This document shows positions 1-9,000 of a stretch of DNA of 64,000 nucleotides, one piece after another. Made by a program: the position numbers and the translations under genes. The stretch's first letter is position 1. Each line of letters begins with the position of its first letter. This DNA is from OM182 bacterium MED-G24 (GTDB lineage: Bacteria > Pseudomonadota > Gammaproteobacteria > Pseudomonadales > Azotimanducaceae). The notes below the pieces were generated by a model. The model was not told the DNA's origin. It searched no databases and worked only from the letters and a program-made list of their open reading frames with translations. The stretch is taken from positions 56,697-120,696 of the forward strand of contig NTKD01000001.1 of assembly GCA_002457275.1 (NCBI GenBank), written 5' to 3'.

Positions 1-695
1 CCGGAACCTTTCTGACGTTTATGGAATATGCCCGCAATAGTGTCCGAATGGCGGCGCTGATGGGGATCCCGCAGGTGCTTGTTTATACCCACGACTCGAT
101 CGGTCTCGGCGAGGATGGCCCAACCCATCAACCCATCGAGCAGTTGAATAACCTTCGGTCGACACCCGGGTTAAACCTATGGCGTCCCTGTGACGCGGTG
201 GAAACAGCCATTGCCTGGCAGCAGGCCCTGAGTTTTGAGGGACCGACAGCCCTCGCGCTGTCTCGTCAGAAACTCCCCCATCAACAACGGGACGCCGATC
301 AGCTGGATGCGGTGGCGCGGGGTGGATACATCCTGAGAGAGCCTGAAGGTGCGGTGGATACGATCTTGATTGGTGCCGGCTCTGAAGTCTCGATCGCATG
401 CGAAGCGGCAACGTTGCTGGCCGCGGATGGTCATCAGGTACGTGTTATTTCGATGCCATCAACTGATGTTTTCCTGCTACAGGACCAGGCGTATCGGGAC
501 AGCGTGTTGCCACCAGGCGTGCGCAAACGCATTGCAATTGAGGCGGGTCATCCAGACAGCTGGTTTCGGTTCGTCGGGCTCGACGGTGCGGTCGTCGGTT
601 TGGAGCGATTTGGCGCCTCCGGACCGATCAATGATGTCTATGAGTCGCTGGGCATTACCGCAAAGCGTATTACTGAGGTAGCCCGCGGTCTCTGA
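1..695 (+). CDS. tkt: Transketolase, C-terminal part (cut by window edge)
   Basis: This is about the last third (some 230 codons) of transketolase, the thiamine-diphosphate enzyme that transfers two-carbon units between sugar phosphates in the non-oxidative pentose phosphate pathway (cytoplasm). The frame is open from base 3 to the TGA at 693-695 and has no start here, so the gene begins upstream. It opens with GTFLTFMEYARN and carries the family signature THDSIGLGEDGPTHQP in the pyrimidine-binding domain, followed by the C-terminal domain with GSEVSIACEAA and VISMPSTDVF. It ends 28 bp before pgk. In Pseudomonas and enterics, as I recall, an epd/gap-type dehydrogenase gene lies between tkt and pgk; none is here. 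Confidence 0.97.
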   Translation, partial: GTFLTFMEYARNSVRMAALMGIPQVLVYTHDSIGLGEDGPTHQPIEQLNNLRSTPGLNLWRPCDAVETAIAWQQALSFEGPTALALSRQKLPHQQRDADQLDAVARGGYILREPEGAVDTILIGAGSEVSIACEAATLLAADGHQVRVISMPSTDVFLLQDQAYRDSVLPPGVRKRIAIEAGHPDSWFRFVGLDGAVVGLERFGASGPINDVYESLGITAKRITEVARGL

Positions 696-723
696 CCGAT
701 CCTAAAGACGCAGGAGTTCCACC

Positions 724-1887
724 ATGACGGTTCGGGAGATGTCGCAGATTGATCTCGCAGACAAGCGGGTACTGATTCGCGAGGACCTTAATGTCCCGAT
801 CAAACATGGCGTTGTGACCAGTGATGCGCGCCTGAGAGCGGCGCTGCCAAGTGTCAGGCAAGCGCTTGGACAAGGTGCCCGTGTGATGTTGATGAGTCAC
901 CTCGGTAGACCCAGTGAGGGCGTTCCCATCAGTGAACAGCCGGAGATGAGCCTCACGCCCGTGGCTCGCTGGTTCAGCGAGGCGCTTGGTCAGCCCGTTC
1001 CGCTGATCGATGACTATCTTGAGGGCTTCGACATGGGCGACCACAGGCTTGTGCTCTTTGAAAACGTTCGGGTCAATGTTGGTGAGAGCGTTGATGATGA
1101 AGGTCTCGCCAAAAAGATGGCGGACCTTTGCGATGTCTATGTTATGGATGCCTTTGGTACCGCGCATCGCGCTCAGGCATCAACGCATGGCGTTGGTCAT
1201 GCGGCACCGATCGCCTGTGCCGGGCCGTTGCTTTCTTCCGAGTTGAAGGCGCTCGGTCGCGCCCTCTCGTCTCCGGCGTCACCCGTGGTGGCTATTGTCG
1301 GGGGCAGCAAGGTGTCTACCAAGTTGGATGTCCTTACGGCGCTGGCTGACAAGGTGGATTCCCTGATTTTAGGTGGTGGTATCGCAAATACCTTTCTGGC
1401 TGCGGCGGGACATCCGGTTGGCGCGTCGCTCTATGAGAAAAGTCTTGTGGAAACCGCGCAGGCACTGCTGAACAAAGTATCGGTGCCGATGCCTGTTGAT
1501 GTGGTGGTAGGTACCTCACTGGAAGATACTGAAGGCACTATCAAGGCTGTTGCAGATGTTCTGGACAAAGACATGATTCTTGATGTCGGACCGAAAACGG
1601 CATCTCGGATGTCGGAATTGCTATCGTCCGCCAAAACAATTATCTGGAATGGACCTGTCGGTGTCTTTGAGAACGATGCCTTCGCCGAAAGTACCCGCGC
1701 GCTGACCGAAGCCATCGCTGCTTCAACAGCCTTTTCACTGGCGGGCGGAGGGGATACGCTGGCAGCCATAGACAAGTATGGTGTGGCAGACCAGATTTCC
1801 TATATATCAACCGGCGGAGGCGCCTTCCTGGAGTTTTTGGAAGGCAAGGTATTACCGGCTGTCGCCATGCTGGAACAGTGTAGCTGA
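724..1887 (+). CDS. pgk: Phosphoglycerate kinase
   Basis: The enzyme interconverts 1,3-bisphosphoglycerate + ADP and 3-phosphoglycerate + ATP in glycolysis and gluconeogenesis (cytoplasm). The 387-residue product has the same length as the E. coli enzyme. The N-terminal substrate site is visible as REDLNVP (residues 19-25) and SHLGRP, the [13 protein letters not shown] segment follows, then [12 protein letters not shown] in the linker, and [10 protein letters not shown] with [10 protein letters not shown] forms the C-terminal nucleotide site. The ATG at 724 follows an AGGAG-like ribosome site (gcaggag); an internal ATG at 739 is a weaker alternative. It sits between tkt and fba and is probably co-transcribed with both. 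Confidence 0.98.
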   Translation: MTVREMSQIDLADKRVLIREDLNVPIKHGVVTSDARLRAALPSVRQALGQGARVMLMSHLGRPSEGVPISEQPEMSLTPVARWFSEALGQPVPLIDDYLEGFDMGDHRLVLFENVRVNVGESVDDEGLAKKMADLCDVYVMDAFGTAHRAQASTHGVGHAAPIACAGPLLSSELKALGRALSSPASPVVAIVGGSKVSTKLDVLTALADKVDSLILGGGIANTFLAAAGHPVGASLYEKSLVETAQALLNKVSVPMPVDVVVGTSLEDTEGTIKAVADVLDKDMILDVGPKTASRMSELLSSAKTIIWNGPVGVFENDAFAESTRALTEAIAASTAFSLAGGGDTLAAIDKYGVADQISYISTGGGAFLEFLEGKVLPAVAMLEQCS

Positions 1888-1895
1888 CCGCCAAT

Positions 1896-1911
1896 CGTCC
1901 ATCGTTGGACG
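1896..1911. other. Small hairpin between pgk and fba
   Basis: A perfect 6-bp inverted repeat (CGTCCA, 4-nt loop, TGGACG) lies 9 bp after the pgk stop. No T-run follows it, so it does not look like an intrinsic terminator. It could be an mRNA processing or stability element separating the pgk and fba messages; that role is only inferred from position. Confidence 0.35.
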
Positions 1912-1952
1912 GGTCGAAAAGACATGAAAGATTCATCTCAGGAGAATGACTA

Positions 1953-3005
1953 ATGGCACTAGTGAGCATGCGCCAGCTGTTGGATCACGCGGCGGAAAAT
2001 GACTACGGCGTCCCGGCGTTCAACGTCAACAACCTGGAACAGATTCGCGCCATCATGGAAGGTGCCCAGCAAACCGACAGCCCGGTGATCGTTCAGGCGT
2101 CGGCTGGCGCACGGAAGTATGCCGGCCCCAATTTCCTGAGGCATCTCATTCTTGCTGCGATTGAGGAGTTCCCCGACATTCCGGTCGTCATGCACCAGGA
2201 TCACGGCGCGTCGCCGGCAGCCTGCCAGCGCTCAATTCAGTTGGGTTTTTCGTCAGTGATGATGGATGGTTCGCTACTCGAGGACCAGAATACGCCGGCT
2301 GAGTATGACTATAACGTCGATGTGACCCGCGCAGTGGTTGATATGGCCCACGCCTGTGGCGTGACGGTCGAGGGCGAGCTGGGTTGTCTCGGATCTCTGG
2401 AGACCGGCGAAGCCGGCGAAGAAGATGGCGTGGGTGCGGAAGGAACGCTCTCGATGGATCAGTTGCTGACGGATCCGGACCAGGCGGTCGACTTTATCGA
2501 GAGGACTAATTGTGATGCACTGGCGATTGCCATCGGCACAAGCCACGGTGCTTACAAGTTCAGTAGGCCACCGACGGGGGATATCCTGGCGATTGATCGT
2601 ATCAAGGAGATTCACGAACGACTTCCGAACACTCATCTGGTGATGCACGGTTCGTCCAGCGTGCCGCAGGACTGGCTGTCTGTCATCAATGACAACGGCG
2701 GCGAGATTCCTGAAACCTACGGCGTGCCTGTCGAAGAGATTCAGGAAGGCATCAGGCACGGCGTACGGAAGGTCAATATCGATACGGATCTGCGACTGGC
2801 GTCCACGGGCGCTATCAGGCGCTTTATGTCCGAGAACAAAGCGGAGTTTGATCCGCGCAAATATCTGGGACAAGCTCAGGCGGCGATGATGGAGATTGTG
2901 GTCGCTCGCTACGAGTCCTTTGGTACTGCGGGGAATGCCTCCAAAATCAAGCCAATACCGCTTGATTCGATCTCTGGTCAATACGACAGCGGTGAGCTCC
3001 ACTGA
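1953..3005 (+). CDS. fba: Fructose-bisphosphate aldolase, class II
   Basis: This zinc-dependent aldolase cleaves or forms fructose-1,6-bisphosphate from DHAP and glyceraldehyde-3-phosphate. The 350-residue protein is of the class II type found in Pseudomonas and in CbbA-like enzymes. HQDHGAS at residues 81-87 gives the catalytic Asp83 and zinc ligand His84; GTSHGAYK supplies His198 and VMHGSSS His232; the VEGELG motif is at 139-144. The ATG at 1953 has a good AGGAG site (tcaggagaatgacta). No pyruvate kinase gene lies between pgk and fba, although some relatives have one there. The TGA stop overlaps the start of the next gene. Confidence 0.97.
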   Translation: MALVSMRQLLDHAAENDYGVPAFNVNNLEQIRAIMEGAQQTDSPVIVQASAGARKYAGPNFLRHLILAAIEEFPDIPVVMHQDHGASPAACQRSIQLGFSSVMMDGSLLEDQNTPAEYDYNVDVTRAVVDMAHACGVTVEGELGCLGSLETGEAGEEDGVGAEGTLSMDQLLTDPDQAVDFIERTNCDALAIAIGTSHGAYKFSRPPTGDILAIDRIKEIHERLPNTHLVMHGSSSVPQDWLSVINDNGGEIPETYGVPVEEIQEGIRHGVRKVNIDTDLRLASTGAIRRFMSENKAEFDPRKYLGQAQAAMMEIVVARYESFGTAGNASKIKPIPLDSISGQYDSGELH

Positions 3006-4390
3006 TGATGGCGAATTCGCTGGCAAGTGATCTGGCAGCGATTGTTGGTGACGCGAACATCGCAACGAGCACTGGCGATCTTGAAGCCTACGGACGTGAC
3101 TGGACTCGCTTTTATCAGCCGGATCCGTCGATGGTCGTATTTCCGAAAACCGCTGAGCAGTTGGTTCAACTGGTGGCGATTGCCAACGAACGTCACCTGG
3201 CACTGGTACCATCTGGCGGTCGCACGGGACTCTCCGGTGGTGCTGTTGCACGGGAACGGGAGATTGTTGTCTCGTTCGACAGGATGAATCGGATCCACTC
3301 GTTTGATCCAGTGGATCATACGGTACTTGTGGAACCTGGAGTGGTGACCGCCAGCCTTCAGGCCTATGCAGAAGATCAGTCGCTGGCCTATCCGGTGGAT
3401 TTCGCATCAGCGGGTTCCAGCCAGATCGGGGGTAACATCGCAACCAATGCCGGCGGTATCAAGGTACTCCGATATGGTCTGACGCGTGACCAGATCGCGG
3501 GGTTGAAGGTGGTAACGGGCAAAGGCGATGTGCTCAATCTCAACCAGGGGCTGATCAAAAACGCAACCGGTTACGATCTGCGGCACCTGTTTATTGGCTC
3601 CGAGGGAACCTTGGGGTTTATTGTTGAAGCGACAATTCGATTGTCGGCGCCGCCACCCGACCTCAATGTATTGCTTCTGGCGGTGCCCGGTATGGATAGC
3701 GTAATGCGTGTCTTCGATGTGTTCCGGCGAAAAGCAAGCCTGACTGCGTTTGAATTCTTCTCTGACCAGGCGATGAACCATGTGCTGTCACATCAGAACA
3801 TTGGAGCGCCATTCGGCGATCGGTCCGACTACTACGTGTTGCTGGAGCTGGAGGAGACAAGTCTGGAAGGCGCAATGACGGCGTTTGAGGCTTGTCTTGA
3901 AGAGGGTACAGTCATCGACGGCGTCGTGAGTCAAAGTGAACAGCAACGCGTTGATCTCTGGCGCTATCGAGAGGGTATTTCAGAATCGATTACACCTCAC
4001 ACGCCCTACAAAAATGACCTGGCTGTACGTATCTCGCGGGTTCCGGAATTTCTCGCGGCGGTGTCAGACACGGTCTCCGCTCGGTATCCGGATTTTGAGC
4101 TGATCTGGTTTGGTCATATTGGCGACGGTAATCTGCATCTCAACATTCTGCGGCCGGCAGATTGGTCGATTGAGTCTTTCAAGGCTGAGTGTGACAGCGT
4201 CAGTGACGAAGTGATGGCAGTGGTGGCGCGGTTCGAAGGCAGTGTGTCCGCAGAACATGGCGTCGGATTACTCAAGCGAGATCAGTTGCACTTCAGTCGA
4301 AGTCCCGCAGAGATTGAAATGATGTTGGGCCTGAAGCAGGTTTTTGATCCCAACAATGTGATGAATCCCGGCAAGCTGCTGCCGCGTTAA
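3005..4390 (+). CDS. FAD-binding oxidoreductase, D-2-hydroxyacid / D-2-hydroxyglutarate dehydrogenase type
   Basis: The product (461 residues) belongs to the GlcD / D-lactate / D-2-hydroxyglutarate dehydrogenase family of FAD enzymes that oxidise D-2-hydroxyacids to 2-oxoacids and pass electrons to a quinone or carrier. The N-terminal PCMH-type FAD domain (about residues 40-210) shows PSGGRTGLSGG (70-79) and GGNIATNAGGIKVLRYG; the C-terminal domain ends with HIGDGNLHLNI, SAEHGVG and DPNNVMNPGKLL, as expected for the family. Its ATG (3005) overlaps the fba stop in an ATGA-like junction, and a second ATG follows at 3008. The FASAGSSQIGGN segment favours the D-2-hydroxyglutarate dehydrogenase subgroup, which removes the by-product of SerA, but the substrate is not proved by sequence. 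Confidence 0.88.
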   Translation: MMANSLASDLAAIVGDANIATSTGDLEAYGRDWTRFYQPDPSMVVFPKTAEQLVQLVAIANERHLALVPSGGRTGLSGGAVAREREIVVSFDRMNRIHSFDPVDHTVLVEPGVVTASLQAYAEDQSLAYPVDFASAGSSQIGGNIATNAGGIKVLRYGLTRDQIAGLKVVTGKGDVLNLNQGLIKNATGYDLRHLFIGSEGTLGFIVEATIRLSAPPPDLNVLLLAVPGMDSVMRVFDVFRRKASLTAFEFFSDQAMNHVLSHQNIGAPFGDRSDYYVLLELEETSLEGAMTAFEACLEEGTVIDGVVSQSEQQRVDLWRYREGISESITPHTPYKNDLAVRISRVPEFLAAVSDTVSARYPDFELIWFGHIGDGNLHLNILRPADWSIESFKAECDSVSDEVMAVVARFEGSVSAEHGVGLLKRDQLHFSRSPAEIEMMLGLKQVFDPNNVMNPGKLLPR

Positions 4391-4461
4391 CATGCATCGC
4401 GTTGACGGCGTGTCGTAGCTGTCGTTTCAGGACCGGCTCCTGGCGTCGTTGGCGCTGGGCT

Positions 4462-5169
4462 CTACTCGATCAGCGGTCCGTCGTTGGTACCCGTGATAAC
4501 CACGTCCGCGTTCCGTCGAGCGAAGAGACCGTTAGTGACAACCCCCGCGATGTGATTGATTGCTTCTTCAAGTTCTGCAGGGTTGCTGATAGCTAGATCG
4601 AATACGTCAAGGATGACATTGCCATTGTCCGTGACGAATCCTTCTCTCAGTACGGGCCTGCCACCCAATCCAACGAGTCTTCGCGCGACGGCGCTCCGAG
4701 CCATGGGGATCACTTCGACGGGCAGCGGATAGCGGCCCAGTTCATGCACCCGTTTACTGTCATCAATGATGCAGATGAACTGCTTTGCCACAGACGCGAC
4801 AATCTTCTCTCGGGTGAGGGCGCCACCACCACCCTTGATCATATGTTTGCCCCCATCGATTTCATCAGCACCGTCCACGTAAAACTCGATCTCATCGACG
4901 TGGTTCAGGTCATACACGGGGATACCGCGAGCCGAAAGGCGTTCTGCGGAGGCTTCGGAGCTTGCGACCGCCCCATCGAATAATTGTTGGGTTGTCGAGA
5001 GTGCGTCGATAAAGCAATTGGCGGTGCTGCCTGTGCCCACGCCCACAATGGAGCGATTGGTCAATTTAAGCTTGATGTAGGCGGCTGCAGCATCGCCGAC
5101 CTGTTGCTTCTTTTTATCCTGATCTATCACGTCACCATGTCGCACGCGGTGTTTGGGTGTGGTTACCAT
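4462..5169 (-). CDS. rpiA: Ribose-5-phosphate isomerase A
   Basis: RpiA interconverts ribose-5-phosphate and ribulose-5-phosphate in the pentose phosphate pathway. The core aligns along its whole length with the E. coli enzyme: [15 protein letters not shown] near the N-terminus, [46 protein letters not shown] and the C-terminal GVVTNGLFA. The open frame continues upstream to 5280, but those codons overlap the divergent ilvA and resemble nothing. I place the start at ATG 5169 (235 residues). A GTG at 5130 (222 residues) is closer to the 219-residue E. coli protein; neither has a clear Shine-Dalgarno. It is divergent from ilvA, as I recall for Pseudomonas. Confidence 0.95.
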   Translation of the reverse strand: MVTTPKHRVRHGDVIDQDKKKQQVGDAAAAYIKLKLTNRSIVGVGTGSTANCFIDALSTTQQLFDGAVASSEASAERLSARGIPVYDLNHVDEIEFYVDGADEIDGGKHMIKGGGGALTREKIVASVAKQFICIIDDSKRVHELGRYPLPVEVIPMARSAVARRLVGLGGRPVLREGFVTDNGNVILDVFDLAISNPAELEEAINHIAGVVTNGLFARRNADVVITGTNDGPLIE

Positions 5170-5257
5170 AGCGGAAGCGATGCGCCCGTGCGACCATGCG
5201 AGATGAAATAGATACGAATCCCAAAATAGACGGGGAGGTTCCCATGTGGGAGACGAC

Positions 5258-6781
5258 ATGATGCAACACGCCATCATCAAACGTATTCTAGACGCCAGCG
5301 TCTACGACGTTGCAGTTGAAACACCGCTTGAAAAGGCCCCCTCTCTATCGGCGAGATTGGACAGCTCTATCCTTTTTAAGCGTGAAGATCTGCAGACGAT
5401 ATTCAGCTTCAAGATCCGCGGAGCCTACAACAAGATTCGGCTGTTGGCGCAAAAAGGCGTGCCTGGCGTGGTGACCGCCTCTGCCGGTAACCACGCACAA
5501 GGCGTGGCATTGTCTGCGCGCCAACTGGGCCTTCAGGCCTGTATTGTCATGGGGCGGGCGACACCTCAAATCAAGGTTAATGCGGCATCACGACTGGGGG
5601 CGGAGATCGTCCTTCACGGCGATACCTATGATGAGGCAGCTATCTATGCCGCGGACCTGGCACTGGAAAGGAACCTCGCTTACGTTCATCCCTTTGACGA
5701 TCTGGATGTGATCGCGGGTCAGGGGACGATTGGTATGGAGATACTACGCCAGCATACGGGACCAATCTCGGCTATTTTCGTGCCAGTGGGTGGTGGTGGG
5801 CTGATCGCCGGTGTTGGCTCTTATGTTCGGTATCTTCGACCGGAGGTGAAGATTATCGGTGTGGAAGCGGAGGGGTCAGCGAGCATGACCGAGGCTATCG
5901 CGGCCAAAAGGCGCGTCAGGTTGCCGCTTGAAACACTGGATCTGTTTGCGGATGGAACGGCCGTCAGACAGGTGGGTAAGGAGAGCTTCCGACTGGCGCG
6001 CCGCTGCATCGATGAGATGGTCACAGTCAACGTTGATGAGATCTGTGCGGCGGTGAAGGATGTCTTTGATGATACCCGGGTGTTGGCGGAACCGTCCGGA
6101 GCATTGTCGGTGGCGGGTGTGAAACGCTATGTCGCTGAGCACGGCCCCATGGACGGATCCGCAGTCGCCATTGTCAGTGGCGCGAATGTGAATTTTGATC
6201 GTTTGCGACATATCAGCGAGCGCGCTGAGTCCGGTGAGTACCGTGAGATTCTGCTGGGGGTTGAGATTCCGGAGGAGCCCGGGAGTTTCCTGAAGTTTGC
6301 AAACCAGATTGGTTCACGATCAATCACCGAGTTCAACTATCGGTTCGATGCGTCTTCAGCGGAGAATCCGGCACGCGTTCTGGTGGGTATTCAGACGTCG
6401 GATGATGAAGACCGACGTGAATTGATCCGATCGCTCAGAAGTCACTACCCGGTGACCGATCTATCGGACAATGAGGTTGCGGTGCTGCATGTGCGCCATA
6501 TGGTCGGTGGCCGATCGTCGGGTGTCAGCGGTGAACAGCTCTATCGATTCGAGTTTCCCGAGCGACCGGGCGCCCTGCTTGAGTTTCTCACGCGCCTGGG
6601 TGATCGGTTTAACATCACCATGTTTCACTATCGTAACCACGGCGCAGCCGAAGGACGGGTGCTGGCAGGCATTGCGCTTCGACGGGGCGACAAGGGTGCG
6701 TTCCGGTCGCTGATGCAGGGTATTGGGTATCGACACTGGAATGAGAGCGATAATCCAGCGTACCGCATGTTCCTGGACTGA
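5258..6781 (+). CDS. ilvA: Threonine dehydratase, biosynthetic
   Basis: This PLP enzyme converts threonine to 2-oxobutyrate and ammonia, the first committed step of isoleucine synthesis. The catalytic domain (about residues 1-320) has the PLP-lysine motif [11 protein letters not shown], the [11 protein letters not shown] loop and the glycine-rich [11 protein letters not shown]. Two ACT-like regulatory repeats follow (about 330-410 and 425-507), each with the NYRF or HYRNHG motif, so isoleucine feedback is expected. Translation could start at GTG 5246, but ATG 5258 (507 residues) is preferred: GGGAG ends 5 nt upstream, and the product then begins level with Pseudomonas IlvA ([10 protein letters not shown]). 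Confidence 0.96.
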   Translation: MMQHAIIKRILDASVYDVAVETPLEKAPSLSARLDSSILFKREDLQTIFSFKIRGAYNKIRLLAQKGVPGVVTASAGNHAQGVALSARQLGLQACIVMGRATPQIKVNAASRLGAEIVLHGDTYDEAAIYAADLALERNLAYVHPFDDLDVIAGQGTIGMEILRQHTGPISAIFVPVGGGGLIAGVGSYVRYLRPEVKIIGVEAEGSASMTEAIAAKRRVRLPLETLDLFADGTAVRQVGKESFRLARRCIDEMVTVNVDEICAAVKDVFDDTRVLAEPSGALSVAGVKRYVAEHGPMDGSAVAIVSGANVNFDRLRHISERAESGEYREILLGVEIPEEPGSFLKFANQIGSRSITEFNYRFDASSAENPARVLVGIQTSDDEDRRELIRSLRSHYPVTDLSDNEVAVLHVRHMVGGRSSGVSGEQLYRFEFPERPGALLEFLTRLGDRFNITMFHYRNHGAAEGRVLAGIALRRGDKGAFRSLMQGIGYRHWNESDNPAYRMFLD

Positions 6782-6802
6782 ATCGCCCGACACTGTCACC
6801 GA

Positions 6803-7375
6803 CTATTCGTCTGGCGGATCAGAAGCTCGTTCTGTAGAGCCATCCTGAGCGATGAAAGCTGCATACTCCTCTACATAGGCGAGTTGTGTTGTGTCCGCGA
6901 GGCGATCCACGTAGAGCCTGCCGATCAGATGGTCAAGCTCGTGTTGAAAAACCGTGGCGGTAAACCCTTGTGCCACGAGGGATTTCGCCTGGTTGTATTC
7001 GTCAATGTAATCAATGCGTACATGCTGTGGACGCTCCACATACCCCATGAGTCCTGGCACCGACAAACAACCTTCCCAGTATCCCGCGGTCTCCGCGTCC
7101 AGCACCGTCACCACTGGATTGATGTAGACGGCGAAGGGCAGGGCTTCGTGGTCACCGTAACGTGAACCTGACGCGGGTACCTCGATGACTGCTATCTGAA
7201 CCGACTCATTGATCTGGGGCGCAGCGAGTCCAATACCTCCTGCATTAGCCATCGTATCCTTCATGTCGGCGATCAGTGTCGCGAACGCGGGTGCCCCGAT
7301 TTTCTCCCTCGGGTAGGCGATCGCGTTTTTTCGAAGCACCGGGTGACCCATCCGGACTATGTCCCTTACCGCCAT
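6803..7375 (-). CDS. def: Peptide deformylase
   Basis: The enzyme removes the formyl group from the initiator methionine of new proteins. All three catalytic motifs are present: GIGLAAPQ (47-54), EGCLS with the metal-binding Cys103, and QHELDHL giving His145, Glu146 and His149. The chosen ATG at 7375 gives 190 residues; AGGAA lies 9 nt upstream. The frame stays open to 7858, but that stretch runs under fau and has no similarity. The protein is somewhat longer than E. coli Def (169) because of a C-terminal tail. It lies downstream of fau on the same strand, whereas def is next to fmt in many genomes, so a second copy elsewhere is possible. Confidence 0.95.
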   Translation of the reverse strand: MAVRDIVRMGHPVLRKNAIAYPREKIGAPAFATLIADMKDTMANAGGIGLAAPQINESVQIAVIEVPASGSRYGDHEALPFAVYINPVVTVLDAETAGYWEGCLSVPGLMGYVERPQHVRIDYIDEYNQAKSLVAQGFTATVFQHELDHLIGRLYVDRLADTTQLAYVEEYAAFIAQDGSTERASDPPDE

Positions 7376-7523
7376 GTCAGTTGATTCCTGTGCTGACCAG
7401 TATTCATTGACGCGGAATGGTAGCGCCATTTGGCCGCTAGCGTCGAATGCCCTGTGGCGAAGCGCCCTTTCTTGGAATCTCTTTCCTGGGTTGTCCTGTC
7501 GTGGAGTCTTATCGTGGAGAGAG

Positions 7524-8129
7524 CTATCGTGGGGTGTATTCGCTGAGATATTGTGGGGTATGGATGACTTCGTCGGGCGTGATGACGATGTGGAGTGGTA
7601 TGTCCCATTCTGACGGTTCCAGTGAGGGGGCCTCTTGAAACGTGTAGCCAAGTCCAACGCGAAGGGGTGAGTCTGCTGACCCGGCGAGCGCCCTGTCGTA
7701 GTAGCCCTTTCCCATCCCCAGCCGGTTGCCGCTTCTGTCAAACGCGACCAATGGCATGAAAACGAGGTCCAGGTGAGAGATGCGAATCTCGGTGCCCGTG
7801 AGGGGCTCGGGGATTCCGAATCGGTTGGGTGTGAGTATTTCGGTTCGCATTGGATCAAACCGTCGAAAACACATAGCAGGGCTAGGTGGGTTGTCGATGA
7901 CTGGCAGATAGCAATCTATACCCTGTCCTGAACCTTCCAGCATGAGCAGACTACAGTCGATCTCACCACCTGTCGACCAGTAGAAGGCCACGCTTGTCGA
8001 TTCGGTCATCCACGTTTGCTTGATGACCTGCTGACATATTGACTGAGCTGCGGTCTGTTGACGTGCGGGACTGAGTTGTTCGCGCCGCGTTCGCAAGTCC
8101 TGGCGAAGATGATGGTAGGAGGAGGTCAT
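7524..8129 (-). CDS. fau: 5-formyltetrahydrofolate cyclo-ligase
   Basis: The product (201 residues) uses ATP to convert 5-formyl-THF to 5,10-methenyl-THF, returning the storage form of folate to the active pool; this links functionally to the glycine cleavage genes nearby. Family features are the N-terminal RTRREQLS, the substrate-binding VAFYWSTGGEIDC and the C-terminal GNRLGMGKGYYDRAL (usually GMGGGYYD, so one Gly is Lys here). The start is ATG 8129; an upstream extension would run into the 6S RNA. No Shine-Dalgarno is visible before this ATG; instead a hairpin ends 6 nt upstream. As in E. coli (ygfA), it follows 6S RNA and is probably expressed by read-through of that transcript. Confidence 0.93.
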   Translation of the reverse strand: MTSSYHHLRQDLRTRREQLSPARQQTAAQSICQQVIKQTWMTESTSVAFYWSTGGEIDCSLLMLEGSGQGIDCYLPVIDNPPSPAMCFRRFDPMRTEILTPNRFGIPEPLTGTEIRISHLDLVFMPLVAFDRSGNRLGMGKGYYDRALAGSADSPLRVGLGYTFQEAPSLEPSEWDIPLHIVITPDEVIHTPQYLSEYTPR

Positions 8130-8134
8130 CAGTG

Positions 8135-8157
8135 TCGATTGTCTTTGACACAATCGA
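8135..8157 (-). promoter_or_regulatory. Hairpin just upstream of the fau start codon
   Basis: A perfect 8-bp inverted repeat (TCGATTGT, 7-nt spacer, ACAATCGA) occupies the place where the fau ribosome-binding site should be, in the spacer between the 6S RNA 3' end and the fau ATG. It has no T-run and so is not a typical terminator. It may control fau translation or mark 3'-end processing of 6S; both are inferences. Confidence 0.4.
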
Positions 8158-8172
8158 GTGCCATGCGACGAA

Positions 8173-8352
8173 AAGTTCCCCAAGTTGACGCTGTCTGATA
8201 GGCCCTTGAACCCAGCGGTTCAAGGCGGTGGTCTCTAACGGGTTTCAGGCGTCCCGCCGAAGCGGACTTGCACACAGACCACGATAAAAGACCTCCTGGT
8301 TTTCGCATAAAGGGTCGAGGACATATAGACTGGCAAACAACCCAGGGAACCT
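8173..8352 (-). ncRNA. ssrS: 6S RNA
   Basis: 6S RNA binds the sigma-70 RNA polymerase holoenzyme by imitating an open promoter and reduces housekeeping transcription in stationary phase. The call rests on three points. First, the location between zapA and fau, with fau immediately downstream, is the standard gammaproteobacterial site. Second, the 15-nt ends at 8352-8338 and 8187-8173 pair completely on the minus strand (with G-U pairs) and define a 180-nt RNA; E. coli 6S is 184 nt. Third, the diagnostic 3'-side hairpin CCTTGAACC-loop-GGTTCAAGG lies at 8204-8225 with a 9-bp stem. A perfect -10 box (TATACT) sits 5 nt upstream. Exact ends are inferred from the closing stem. Confidence 0.9.
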
Positions 8353-8357
8353 GGTGG

Positions 8358-8363
8358 AGTATA
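8358..8363 (-). promoter_or_regulatory. -10 element of the 6S RNA promoter
   Basis: On the minus strand TATACT lies 5 nt before the first base of the predicted 6S closing stem (8352), the correct distance for a sigma-70 -10 box. The hexamer 17 nt further upstream does not resemble TTGACA, so the -35 element is weak or the promoter depends on another factor. Confidence 0.6.
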
Positions 8364-8479
8364 GACCAAACACGGTAGATGCGTGGACCCTGTAGGTTCG
8401 GTGATGTGACCATGCGACCAACGTTGTTATTCAATTCGGTGGGTCCAGACAGTTGCCAGGGACGTTTGAGATCGGGCAG

Positions 8480-8776
8480 TTAGCTGTACGATTGCGCTCG
8501 TTTGAGTGCGCGGCTGAGTTTGGTGTCCAACTGCTGGAAATCCTGTTCAGTGCTGTTGATCTGCTGTCCTCTTGTCAGCAGATCATTGGCGATGTTGAGC
8601 GCAGCCATGACGGCAATCCGATCTAGTCCCAAAACACTGGAGCTGCTTTTGATCTCTCGCATTTTTTCGTCGAGCAGGCGAGCGGATTCATGGAGAGCAG
8701 CGACCTCGTCTGGTCCACAATTCACCTCGTATTTCTTGTCTAGGATCGAGACGGTTACGGTTTCGCTGTCGGCCAA
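8480..8776 (-). CDS. zapA: Cell division protein ZapA
   Basis: ZapA binds FtsZ and cross-links its filaments at midcell. The product (98 residues) has the typical N-terminal ETVTVSILDKKYEV strand region, then EIKSSSSVLGLDRIAVMAAL and a C-terminal coiled coil (NIANDLLTRGQQINSTEQ). Translation is placed at TTG 8776, because GGGAG lies 6 nt upstream and this start aligns with Pseudomonas ZapA; an upstream TTG at 8806 would add ten unrelated residues and overlap the previous gene. It is downstream of a ZapB-like gene and upstream of 6S RNA. Confidence 0.93.
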   Translation of the reverse strand: MADSETVTVSILDKKYEVNCGPDEVAALHESARLLDEKMREIKSSSSVLGLDRIAVMAALNIANDLLTRGQQINSTEQDFQQLDTKLSRALKRAQSYS

Positions 8777-8802
8777 GATTAACTCCCTTCCCGTTGTATC
8801 AC

Positions 8803-9000
8803 TCAATCCTGCTCCAGTGCCTTGAGACGCAGGATCATTGCTTCCACCTTGCTCTTTGCGAGTTCGTTTTTTTCCAGCAGTCGATTACGTTCCACCAGCC
8901 AGTTCTCGCGATCTGACTCGAGCATTGTGTTCTTTCGTTCAAGTTCATCGAGGGCCTCTATGAGGGCGTCGACCTTGGATTCCAGCGATTTTACGTCCAT
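8803..9000 (-). CDS. Small coiled-coil protein, ZapB-like (TIGR02449 type)
   Basis: The 65-residue protein is almost entirely a predicted coiled coil: leucines recur in a heptad-like pattern from SLESKVDALIEALDELE through LVERNRLLEKNELA to AMILRLKALEQD. Small proteins of this kind are encoded directly upstream of zapA in Pseudomonas and relatives and are annotated as TIGR02449 or ZapB-like. A role with ZapA at the Z-ring is therefore likely but rests on position. The ATG is at 9000 and the stop lies 26 nt before the zapA start codon. Confidence 0.82.
   Translation of the reverse strand: MDVKSLESKVDALIEALDELERKNTMLESDRENWLVERNRLLEKNELAKSKVEAMILRLKALEQD

Noticed and set aside
2274..3443. A 389-codon open frame on the minus strand opposite fba and the D-2-hydroxyacid dehydrogenase
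   Set aside because: It spans two clearly conserved plus-strand genes, is rich in Arg, His and Pro as expected of a shadow frame, and shows no motif.
7496..7535. Three near-copies of TCGTGGRG between fau and def
   Set aside because: The units are only 8 bp, partly inside the fau stop region and irregularly spaced; likely chance.
7376..7858. Long N-terminal extension of the def frame
   Set aside because: It runs under fau in another frame, is not similar to anything, and the standard Def N-terminus starts at 7375 with a ribosome site.
8130..8183. TTG start at 8183 for a longer fau
   Set aside because: It lies inside the 6S closing stem and adds non-conserved residues before the family N-terminus.
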